From Oscillospiraceae bacterium (GTDB lineage: Bacteria; Bacillota; Clostridia; Oscillospirales; Acutalibacteraceae), in the NCBI GenBank assembly GCA_028706415.1, contig JAQWBK010000068.1, positions 1 to 8,129 on the forward strand: a stretch of 8,129 nucleotides of DNA, given 5' to 3'. Made by a program: the position numbers and the translations under genes. The notes under the pieces are model-generated. The model saw only the letters and a program-made list of their open reading frames with translations. It was not told the DNA's origin and searched no databases. Positions 1 through 5,622 of the stretch are shown in pieces (within the stretch, counting starts at the first letter, position 1; every line of letters starts with the position of its first letter).

Positions 1-607
1 AACGCTGAGCATATTGGGTTATTTTGAGCATCCACTGGCTTTTAACCTTTCGAACAACCTGGCCACCGCAACGCTCGCACGATCCCGCCACAACCTCCTC
101 GTTGGCAAGCACACATTTGCAGGAGGTGCACCAGTTGACCGACATTTCCTTTTTATACGCCAGCCCGTGTTTATACAGCTGCAGGAAAATCCACTGGGTC
201 CATTTATAATAATTTGGGTCGGTGGTATTGACCTCCCGTGTCCAATCGAAGGACAGCCCCAGTGATTTGAGCTGTGATTTAAAACGGGCAACATTATTTT
301 TTGTAACAACTTCGGGATGAATATGATTTTTTATGGCAAAATTCTCTGTGGGCAGCCCAAACGCATCCCATCCCATGGGATAAAGCACATTATATCCCTG
401 TAAACGGCGGTTTCGTGCAACCACATCAAGGGCGGTGTATGAACGGGGATGCCCGACATGCAATCCGGTTCCCGACGGATAGGGGAACTCCACCAAAGCA
501 TAAAACTTTGGTTTTTGGGTGTCGTCCGAGGCGGCAAAGGTCTTTTCCTCGTCCCATATTTTCTGCCATTTACTTTCGATTTCTGACGGATTATAGTGTT
601 TACCCAT
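1..607 (-). CDS. leuS: Leucyl-tRNA synthetase, N-terminal part (cut by the window edge)
   Basis: Class I aminoacyl-tRNA synthetase that charges tRNA-Leu with leucine in the cytoplasm. Only the first 202 codons are present; the gene leaves the window at base 1 still open. Translating from ATG at 607 gives MGKHYNPSEI, then the class I nucleotide-binding signature HVGH at residues 50-53 within LHVGHPRSY, the conserved YPMGWDAFGLP at 76-86, and a zinc-knuckle pattern with Cys160, Cys163, Cys177 and Cys180. All are typical of bacterial LeuRS, in particular the clostridial form. The catalytic KMSKS loop, most of the editing domain and the anticodon-binding part lie outside the window. An in-frame ATG four codons upstream (619) sits only two bases from the GGAAAGG ribosome site, so 607 with 13-nt spacing is preferred. 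It follows rsfS by 71 bp, too short for a full T-box leader, so it is probably read from upstream. Confidence 0.97.
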   Translation of the reverse strand, partial: MGKHYNPSEIESKWQKIWDEEKTFAASDDTQKPKFYALVEFPYPSGTGLHVGHPRSYTALDVVARNRRLQGYNVLYPMGWDAFGLPTENFAIKNHIHPEVVTKNNVARFKSQLKSLGLSFDWTREVNTTDPNYYKWTQWIFLQLYKHGLAYKKEMSVNWCTSCKCVLANEEVVAGSCERCGGQVVRKVKSQWMLKITQYAQR

Positions 608-620
608 TATATATCTCATT

Positions 621-628
621 ACCTTTCC
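621..628 (-). promoter_or_regulatory. Ribosome binding site of leuS
   Basis: The minus strand reads GGAAAGGT here, a purine-rich Shine-Dalgarno match ending 13 nt before the ATG at 607. It lies almost on top of the alternative in-frame ATG at 619, which argues against that start. Confidence 0.6.
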
Positions 629-678
629 GGTGTATACTCTCTCGGCTAAGAGGCGGTTTCCCATAACGATATTAATAA

Positions 679-1047
679 TTATTCGCCTGAATTTTCATCA
701 AGAAAGTCGGCTAAATCTAACTGCTGCCCATCTTTCCACAGGCGTTCAAGATTATAGAAAGCCCGTGTTTCGGCAAAAAACACATGAACAATAACGCTGC
801 CGTAATCTATCAAAATCCAGCTGGCCGACGGATAACCCTCAACCCTCTGGGGCATTATTTCCTTTTCTTTAAGCTCGTCTTCCACATAATCCGCCAAAGC
901 CTTAACCTGAGTAGAGCTGGTACCTGTCGCAATAACAAAATAATCGGCGATAACGGTTAAATCGCGTATTCCGATTATTTGAATATCCTCAGCCTTGTGC
1001 TTATCCAGAGAACCGACTACAAGCTTGGCAATATCCTTAGAATTCAT
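679..1047 (-). CDS. rsfS: Ribosomal silencing factor RsfS
   Basis: RsfS (RsfA/Iojap/DUF143 family) binds ribosomal protein uL14 on the 50S subunit and blocks joining of the 30S subunit, lowering translation when nutrients are short. The 122-residue product has the usual family length. It shows the conserved DYFVIATGTSSTQVKA at residues 35-50 and the second core block from EGYPSASW (70-77) through DYGSVIVHVF (81-90) to RAFYNLERLW (95-104). The tail is acidic. Start ATG at 1047 gives the expected N-terminus MNSKDIAKLV; its ribosome site is weak (AAAGCGGG about 5 nt upstream). It lies 75 bp after the LCP gene and 71 bp before leuS, a frequent setting in Firmicutes near nadD and yqeK. All core motifs are intact, so this is an ordinary family member. 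Confidence 0.96.
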   Translation of the reverse strand: MNSKDIAKLVVGSLDKHKAEDIQIIGIRDLTVIADYFVIATGTSSTQVKALADYVEDELKEKEIMPQRVEGYPSASWILIDYGSVIVHVFFAETRAFYNLERLWKDGQQLDLADFLDENSGE

Positions 1048-1122
1048 ATAAACCCGCTTTCTAATAATTATTAAATAAACTATTGGTATAATTAATGATT
1101 TTTTATACTAATTGTAGGCAGC
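1048..1122 (-). other. AT-rich spacer between the LCP gene and rsfS
   Basis: This 75-bp spacer is clearly more AT-rich than the flanking genes. It holds a 6-bp inverted repeat, GTATAA (1086-1091) and TTATAC (1103-1108), separated by 11 nt. TATACC and TATAAA-like hexamers on the minus strand could serve as -10 elements for rsfS-leuS, but no well-spaced TTGACA-like -35 accompanies them, and no GC-rich stem with a U-tract marks a terminator. A promoter here is possible but unproven. Confidence 0.3.
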
Positions 1123-2379
1123 TTATTTTGCTTTGGTTGTGGTTGTTGGGGCGGTTACTGCTCCCGACTGGGTCACCGCAATTTCTGAAAGTACCTGTTT
1201 GTGAGTTTTCATGGCTTTGCCGCTTCCAAGCTCGGAAACCAAAAGACCATCTTGGGTAAGCTTATTCCCATAAGGCATAAAGGATTGATTAAGCAGCTCC
1301 AGCAGGGATGCTTTGTGCGCCGCATAGTAGGTTTTGCCGCTTTTGGTTGCCGTCCGCCCCGGCATAACATAAGCCGTCATGGAGGCGGGTTCTAGTTTGC
1401 TCATGCTGAGTATCAGTTTGACAATGTTCTGGCGGGTGAAATCGGTTTTTAAGGGTGTTGAACCGTTCATGAGCGGGCCTATAAAATCGTTGGTAAGCTG
1501 TTTCTCGGACAATACGGTAAGACGCTGAAAAAGAGCAATAAACACCTTTCGCTCCTTTACCAAACGGTCAATATCACCGGTTATCCCCTTGCCGCGTTTA
1601 ACCGCATAATACAGCGCCGCACTGCCGTCCAGAGTCTGCACTCCCTTTTTATAATTGATGTCATCCACACTCATAGGTCCTTCAAGATTGACATCAATTC
1701 CGCCAAGCAGGTTAACCAGCTTTACCAGTGAATCCTGCTGAAACAGGAAATATCCGTCAACAGGCAGCCCCAGTAAATCATTAAAGACGCCGCACAGGTC
1801 TTCGGATGAAGAGCCTGTTTGCTTTGTAATCGGGGTGTTAGGATTGCACACGGTATGCTTTCCGTCTTTAATTTCTTCGGATAATGCCGCCCGACGGCAG
1901 GTACTGCACCAGTCGAGAGGTTTGGGCTTGCCCCATACATCGGCAATTCGCTTTGCAGCCCAGCGTCCGTTTTCACCAAGATAGAAAGACTGAGGGAACT
2001 GCAGGATATTAACCGTATTATTTTGTTTGTCCCAACAAAGAATAGACAGGGTTTCCGACGGGTCGGTAACCTTCTTACCCAGTAGCCCCAACACATAGTA
2101 TGCCACCTTATCCTGATCCTCTGTAGGAGTTCTAACATGGGATGCCGGTTCTATAGACTCTGTTTTGGTGCGGGGGGAGACAATGGTCTGATAAACCTTT
2201 ATGCCCCCCACAACCAGAAAAGCAAGCATGGCCACAATAACCGTTATAAGAATGGCAATTATAATCGTCCTTGTGGTGCCCTTGTTATTTTTTTTATTTG
2301 ATGCCACGCTCTTTTTGCCGGCTGCTTTATGCGCCAGATTAACAGAACGATTATTATTGCTGTTTCGTTTTTGAGCCAC
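1123..2379 (-). CDS. Divergent LytR-CpsA-Psr (LCP) family membrane protein
   Basis: LCP proteins sit in the membrane with the enzyme domain outside and transfer lipid-linked polymers such as teichoic acids or capsule to peptidoglycan. This 418-residue protein has a basic cytoplasmic N-terminus (1-37), one transmembrane helix (about 38-60), an LCP domain (about 90-290) and a C-terminal part ending in a Thr-rich tail. Family signs include VDGYFLF (207-213), LVNLLGGIDVNLEGPM (221-236), GVQTLDGSAALYY (246-258) and YVMPG (337-341). By-eye alignment shows that usual active-site residues are changed: the RSDT site reads PSET (107-110), the PRDT site reads PQSF (129-132), and the GRxxRQ site reads DRLVKE (271-276), keeping Arg272. 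An insert with WCSTC (157-161), Cys178 and Cys196 replaces the usual KINxAY region. Start is GTG at 2379, fixed by AGGGAGG 8 nt upstream. It overlaps the preceding gene by 26 bp. Family membership is likely; transferase activity is uncertain. Confidence 0.88.
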   Translation of the reverse strand: MAQKRNSNNNRSVNLAHKAAGKKSVASNKKNNKGTTRTIIIAILITVIVAMLAFLVVGGIKVYQTIVSPRTKTESIEPASHVRTPTEDQDKVAYYVLGLLGKKVTDPSETLSILCWDKQNNTVNILQFPQSFYLGENGRWAAKRIADVWGKPKPLDWCSTCRRAALSEEIKDGKHTVCNPNTPITKQTGSSSEDLCGVFNDLLGLPVDGYFLFQQDSLVKLVNLLGGIDVNLEGPMSVDDINYKKGVQTLDGSAALYYAVKRGKGITGDIDRLVKERKVFIALFQRLTVLSEKQLTNDFIGPLMNGSTPLKTDFTRQNIVKLILSMSKLEPASMTAYVMPGRTATKSGKTYYAAHKASLLELLNQSFMPYGNKLTQDGLLVSELGSGKAMKTHKQVLSEIAVTQSGAVTAPTTTTKAK

Positions 2380-3571
2380 TATTTCTGCCTCCCTTGCGCC
2401 TTGCTACAATTTGCTGGTTATATGCATGGACCGAATCCGGATGTATTACCGCTGCTTTATCCACAAGCTCTCGGAGTGTATAGGATAGCGCATATTCGGT
2501 TGCGGGCCCCATCCCTTGCTCGGCAAGACGGCGCATTTCATCCACATCGGGATAATCACGGTCTGCAGAGGTAAAATCTGCTAGGAATATGGTCGATTCG
2601 AGGGGGGACATTCCGGCGCGTGCGGTTGTATGGTACCTGACTGCGTTGATGATATCCCTATCATCTATGCCAAGTACATGCTCAATAAATGCAGCCCCCG
2701 CAATGGCGTGCCAGCAGCCGGAAATTTCCATATCAATATTATCAAGTATTATATCAAAGTCAGTTAGCATTTGCAACTGGGCCTGGCCCCCTGCATCCTT
2801 CATAATATCATGCAGTATGCCTGCGGTATATGCCTTTTTGGGGTCGGCGCCGTAAATTGTCGCCAGGTGGGCTGCCTGCTCGGCCACCGCCAACGAATGA
2901 TTAAATCGCCTGGGGGACAGCCGACCGCGCACTATTTCAATAAACTGTTTATCAGCGTCACCCGTGTTTTGGGGGTTTTTATAAAGCCCTCGCTGTTTTA
3001 TATACTTCTCGACCGGTGGGGGCACAAGACCTTCAAGGCTTTCCCCCATTTGAATTCTACGCCGTATATCGGTAGAAGATGCCGATAGTTCCGAAATCTC
3101 CTCAATAATGCAGCGGGCACCCCGCTTTTGCAGGATCTCGGCATATTCTTCCAGCTTTTGGGCTCCGCTGCCGTTCCGCTGGGCGGCGCAGAGAACCGCA
3201 TTTTTCGCGATATCCTCAAAACGATTCCATGAACCAAGGGTTAAAAACATATCCGCCCCCATAATCAAAAACAGTTGGGAATCGGGGTATTTTTCTGCCA
3301 AACGGTTCATGGTGTCGGCGGTATAACTGACTCCCCCGCGCTCTATTTCAATATCCGACACCAAAAAAAGGGGATTACCCTTTGTCGCAAGACGGCACAT
3401 CTCAATCCTGTCTTGGGCGGAAGCCATATCCGAGCGCAGCTTGTGGGGAGGGATTGACGATGGAATTATAATCACACGATCAAAAGAAAGGCGGGATGCA
3501 AACTCGCAAGCCAACCGCAAATGACCATGATGTATCGGATCAAATGCTCCGCCAAAAACCCCGATTTTCAA
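2354..3571 (-). CDS. nadD: Fusion of nicotinate-nucleotide adenylyltransferase (NadD) and YqeK-type HD phosphohydrolase
   Basis: A 405-residue two-domain protein. Residues 1 to about 198 are NadD, which makes nicotinate adenine dinucleotide from nicotinate mononucleotide and ATP in NAD synthesis. They carry the nucleotidyltransferase signature GGAFDPIHHGH (7-17), SSIPPHK (38-44), LIMGADMF (102-109), SASSTDIR (163-170) and the usual end PPPVEKYI. After a short linker (about 199-208), residues 209-395 form an HD domain of the YqeK type with His225, His254-Asp255 (ILHDIMKD), His288, His314 and Asp332 as likely metal ligands. YqeK of B. subtilis is reported as a symmetrical Ap4A hydrolase. The two are separate adjacent genes in Bacillus. 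The start is TTG at 3571, which places M-KIGVFGG at the family N-terminus and has AGGA 9 nt upstream. An upstream ATG at 3706 would add 45 unrelated residues overlapping yhbY and is rejected. Both active sites look intact. Confidence 0.93.
   Translation of the reverse strand: MKIGVFGGAFDPIHHGHLRLACEFASRLSFDRVIIIPSSIPPHKLRSDMASAQDRIEMCRLATKGNPLFLVSDIEIERGGVSYTADTMNRLAEKYPDSQLFLIMGADMFLTLGSWNRFEDIAKNAVLCAAQRNGSGAQKLEEYAEILQKRGARCIIEEISELSASSTDIRRRIQMGESLEGLVPPPVEKYIKQRGLYKNPQNTGDADKQFIEIVRGRLSPRRFNHSLAVAEQAAHLATIYGADPKKAYTAGILHDIMKDAGGQAQLQMLTDFDIILDNIDMEISGCWHAIAGAAFIEHVLGIDDRDIINAVRYHTTARAGMSPLESTIFLADFTSADRDYPDVDEMRRLAEQGMGPATEYALSYTLRELVDKAAVIHPDSVHAYNQQIVARRKGGRNSGSKTKQQ
2388..2394 (-). 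promoter_or_regulatory. Strong ribosome binding site of the LCP gene, inside the end of nadD-yqeK
   Basis: The minus strand reads AGGGAGG, followed by 8 nt and then GTG at 2379. This strong match decides in favour of the GTG start. The site lies within the last codons of the nadD-yqeK frame, so translation of the LCP gene may be coupled to it. Confidence 0.75.
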
Positions 3572-3580
3572 AAAATCACG

Positions 3581-3584
3581 TCCT
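3581..3584 (-). promoter_or_regulatory. Ribosome binding site deciding the TTG start of nadD-yqeK
   Basis: AGGA on the minus strand ends 9 nt before TTG at 3571. No comparable site precedes the upstream in-frame ATG at 3706, which lies inside yhbY. Confidence 0.6.
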
Positions 3585-3635
3585 AATAATTTATCTCTTG
3601 CCTTTTGCTCCGCCCGCGGCCAAAATATGTTGCCC

Positions 3636-3947
3636 CTACTTTGCCCGAATCTTATCCCCGGGAAGCAGGATTTTAGGTTCTTTTTTATTCCGCCTGAATA
3701 GCACAAATGATCTGCCGATTACCTGCACAACCTCAGCATTAACCTGGGTGGCTATGGTCTCGGCGGCCTCCCTGGGGGTAAGAACACAACTCTCCAGCGT
3801 CTTGCCCTTAAAAATCTCCCGTGCAGTTAAGGCGTCATCTGCCTGCTTTATCATTGCGGGGGAGATTTCCCCCTTTCCTATATGCAAAATCGAGTCAATG
3901 CCGTTTGCCGTCGACCTTAAAAACGCACGCTGTTTACTTGTTAACAA
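3636..3947 (-). CDS. yhbY: YhbY (CRM-domain) RNA-binding protein, ribosome assembly
   Basis: Small single-domain CRS1-YhbY (CRM) protein; bacterial members associate with precursors of the 50S subunit. The 103-residue product is of normal length. It begins MLTSKQRAFLR, has the GxxG-like loop in IGKGEI (23-28), the helix AMIKQADDALTAREIFKGK (31-49) and the final core strand VQVIGRSFVLFRR (74-86), followed by a basic tail. The start is chosen as TTG at 3947. GAGG lies 9 nt upstream of it, and the resulting N-terminus matches that of relatives such as B. subtilis YqeI. TTG at 3950 (6 nt spacing) is also possible. ATG at 3956 directly abuts GAGG with no spacer and is less likely despite being the only ATG. 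The gene lies 62 bp after rdgB and 64 bp before nadD-yqeK. Confidence 0.93.
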   Translation of the reverse strand: MLTSKQRAFLRSTANGIDSILHIGKGEISPAMIKQADDALTAREIFKGKTLESCVLTPREAAETIATQVNAEVVQVIGRSFVLFRRNKKEPKILLPGDKIRAK

Positions 3948-3956
3948 CAATATCAT

Positions 3957-3960
3957 CCTC
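3957..3960 (-). promoter_or_regulatory. Ribosome binding site of yhbY
   Basis: The minus strand reads GAGG (within AGACGAGG) immediately before ATG at 3956, and 6 and 9 nt before TTG codons at 3950 and 3947. The spacing favours one of the TTG starts. Confidence 0.5.
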
Positions 3961-3980
3961 GTCTAAAATGAGATATGGGA

Positions 3981-3996
3981 AGCATAATATTATGCT
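3981..3996. repeat. Perfect 16-bp palindrome between rdgB and yhbY
   Basis: The bases AGCATAATATTATGCT equal their own reverse complement. Skipping the unpaired A at 3980, the flanking GG (3978-3979) and CC (3997-3998) extend the symmetry. As RNA it could form a 6-bp stem with a 4-nt loop. There is no U-tract after it, so it does not look like an intrinsic terminator. It might be a protein-binding site, an RNA processing site or chance; its function is unknown. Confidence 0.5.
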
Positions 3997-4009
3997 CCGC
4001 CGTTTATAT

Positions 4010-4624
4010 TTAGGGGCAGTTTTGGGTATGCCCTTCCAAATAGCTCTGCAGCTTGACTGCAAACAATCTTAATGCATTGCCGCGGTGACTTATAATATCC
4101 TTATCTTCTATGGTTAGCTCTGCATACGAATGACCGCTGGCCACGATAAAAAGCGGATCATATCCAAACCCGTTTTCTCCAACCGGCTCATATCCGATTC
4201 GCCCATCACATTCTCCCCCGGCTGTCACCTTATCCCCGTTGGGGAAAACACAGCAAATTGCCGAAATAAACCGAGCGGTGCGTTTATCTTCGGGTACGCT
4301 TGCCATTTTGGCAAGCAATTTCAGGTTGCGATCCGCATCGGTGGCGTTATCTCCGGCATACCGTGCCGAATGAACCCCCGGCTCCCCGCCCAAGGCATCA
4401 ACCTCCAGACCCGAATCATCGGCAATTGCAGGCAAGCCGGATTGCTTGCAGGCGGACTGCGCCTTTATAAAAGCATTTTCCTCAAAGGATGTTCCGGTTT
4501 CCTCCACCTCCTCGAGCTTAGCGCCTATCTCGATATCTGTAACCGCATCTATTCCAAGCGGTTTCAGAATACGGGATAATTCCTTCAGCTTCTTATAATT
4601 ATGTGTTGCTACAATAAATCGCAT
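4010..4624 (-). CDS. rdgB: XTP/dITP diphosphatase (RdgB/HAM1 family)
   Basis: House-cleaning pyrophosphatase that hydrolyses dITP, ITP and XTP to the monophosphate and pyrophosphate, keeping deaminated purines out of DNA and RNA. The 204-residue product is of typical family length with every signature present: the nucleotide-binding start FIVATHNYKKLKEL (3-16), EETGTSFEENAFIKA (41-55), the catalytic and metal block ADDSGLEVDALGGEPGVHSAR (68-88, Asp69 and Asp70), GFGYDPLF (152-159) and the base-recognition motif SHRGNAL (179-185). ATG at 4624 starts exactly at the family N-terminus; GAAAGGT (4635-4641) is the ribosome site, somewhat distant at 11 nt. It lies 65 bp after ftsY and 62 bp before yhbY, with no promoter that I can recognise. 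The C-terminus is ordinary. Confidence 0.97.
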   Translation of the reverse strand: MRFIVATHNYKKLKELSRILKPLGIDAVTDIEIGAKLEEVEETGTSFEENAFIKAQSACKQSGLPAIADDSGLEVDALGGEPGVHSARYAGDNATDADRNLKLLAKMASVPEDKRTARFISAICCVFPNGDKVTAGGECDGRIGYEPVGENGFGYDPLFIVASGHSYAELTIEDKDIISHRGNALRLFAVKLQSYLEGHTQNCP

Positions 4625-4689
4625 TAATAATCACACCTTTCATCAATGCCGCAATTCACCATTCGGTTAAAAATCAAGTGGTATTTGTG

Positions 4690-5598
4690 CTATACACCGA
4701 AGAGGGCGGCGGCAAAATTGTCCGGGTCAAAGGGCTGCAAATCATCAATGCCTTCCCCTACCCCGATAAACTTGACCGGCACATCCAAATCCTCCCGTAT
4801 TGCAAGCACCACCCCGCCCCGCGCCGTTCCGTCCAGCTTGGTCAACACAATTCCGGTGATACCGGCTGCACTTTTAAATTCTCGCGCCTGATTTACGGCA
4901 TTTTGTCCGGTTGTGGCATCCAGCACCAGCAGTATTTCCTTGTCGGCTTGGGGTAACTCCCGTTCGATTATCCGCCCGATTTTTGAAAGCTCATCCATAA
5001 GGTTCTTTTTATTATGCAGCCGTCCGGCGGTATCGCAAATAATTATGTCGGCAGAACGAGCCTTGGCTGCCGCTATTGTATCAAATACTACGGCGGCGGG
5101 GTCGGCTCCCTGCGAATGCTTTATTATATCAACCCCCGCCCGTTCAGCCCATATATCCAGCTGCTCGATGGCGGCGGCACGAAAGGTATCAGCCGCGCCC
5201 AGCACCACCTTGTTGCCCTCTGCCTTATATTTCGCCGCCAGTTTTCCTATGGTGGTGGTTTTGCCGACACCGTTTACCCCTATTACCAGAATAACCGACG
5301 GTTTTGTGAAAAACTTCATCTCCTGCCCGCCCCGCAGCATTTCGGCAACCGTTTCGGCAAGTAGCCCCTTCACCTTCTGGGGGTCGGTGACCCCGCGTTC
5401 CTTTACCTTTTTGCGTAGAGCCTCGCACAGTCGGGCCGAAGTGGCCGCCCCGACATCGGCCATTATTAAAATTTCCTCCAGCTCTTCAAAAAGCTCCTTG
5501 TCTATTTTGGTAAACGAGTGAAGCATTGAATTGACCGAGCCCATAAGTGAGTCTCTGGTCTTTTTAAGCCCCGCTCCTATTTTATTGATAAAGCCCAT
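4690..5598 (-). CDS. ftsY: Signal recognition particle receptor FtsY
   Basis: SRP GTPase that docks ribosome-nascent chain-SRP complexes at the membrane by forming a GTP-dependent heterodimer with Ffh. The 302-residue product is a compact Gram-positive form without the long acidic A domain of E. coli FtsY. The N-terminus MGFINKIGAGLKKTR is amphipathic and basic. The four-helix N domain (about 20-90) is followed by the G domain with G1 GVNGVGKTTT (107-116), DTFRAAA (137-143), G3 DTAGR (189-193), G4 TKLDG (253-257) and closing GVGEGIDDL (279-287). ATG at 5598 is chosen: it gives the family N-terminus and has GAAGGGG 12 nt upstream. Longer starts at TTG 5619 or ATG 5610 overlap or abut that ribosome site. 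It begins 24 bp after the smc stop, the conserved smc-ftsY arrangement of Firmicutes, which implies co-transcription. Confidence 0.97.
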   Translation of the reverse strand: MGFINKIGAGLKKTRDSLMGSVNSMLHSFTKIDKELFEELEEILIMADVGAATSARLCEALRKKVKERGVTDPQKVKGLLAETVAEMLRGGQEMKFFTKPSVILVIGVNGVGKTTTIGKLAAKYKAEGNKVVLGAADTFRAAAIEQLDIWAERAGVDIIKHSQGADPAAVVFDTIAAAKARSADIIICDTAGRLHNKKNLMDELSKIGRIIERELPQADKEILLVLDATTGQNAVNQAREFKSAAGITGIVLTKLDGTARGGVVLAIREDLDVPVKFIGVGEGIDDLQPFDPDNFAAALFGV

Positions 5599-5610
5599 GT
5601 ATATGACCAT

Positions 5611-5617
5611 CCCCTTC
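5611..5617 (-). promoter_or_regulatory. Ribosome binding site of ftsY
   Basis: GAAGGGG on the minus strand, 12 nt before ATG at 5598. The upstream in-frame TTG (5619) and ATG (5610) overlap or abut it, so they are poorer start choices. Confidence 0.5.
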
Positions 5618-5622
5618 AAGTA

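Noticed and set aside
608..678. Possible T-box leader or terminator before leuS
   Set aside because: Only 71 bp are available, too short for a T-box. The only stem found (CTCTT/GAGAG) is about 5 bp with a wobble pair and is not followed by a U-tract.
3585..3635. Possible hairpin TTTTG/CAAAA between yhbY and nadD
   Set aside because: A 5-bp, mostly A-T stem with a 13-nt loop is too weak to call, and no U-run follows.
3572..3706. 45-residue N-terminal extension of NadD from ATG 3706
   Set aside because: It overlaps the 3' end of yhbY by 71 bp, does not resemble the NadD N-terminus and lacks a ribosome site; TTG 3571 fits better.
3496..3966. Plus-strand open frame of 156 codons
   Set aside because: It runs antisense across yhbY and the start of nadD-yqeK, both well-supported genes, and has no family resemblance that I can see.
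4130..4579. Plus-strand open frame of 149 codons
   Set aside because: Antisense to rdgB, in which every catalytic motif is present; it is a shadow.
4625..4689. Possible promoter between ftsY and rdgB
   Set aside because: TTGATT resembles a -35 box, but no TATAAT-like hexamer lies at 16-18 nt; read-through from ftsY explains expression more simply.
4913..5521. Plus-strand open frame of 202 codons
   Set aside because: It is wholly antisense to ftsY, whose motifs are all intact. The product is Ser/Ala/Arg-rich low-complexity sequence typical of an antisense shadow, with no recognisable domain.
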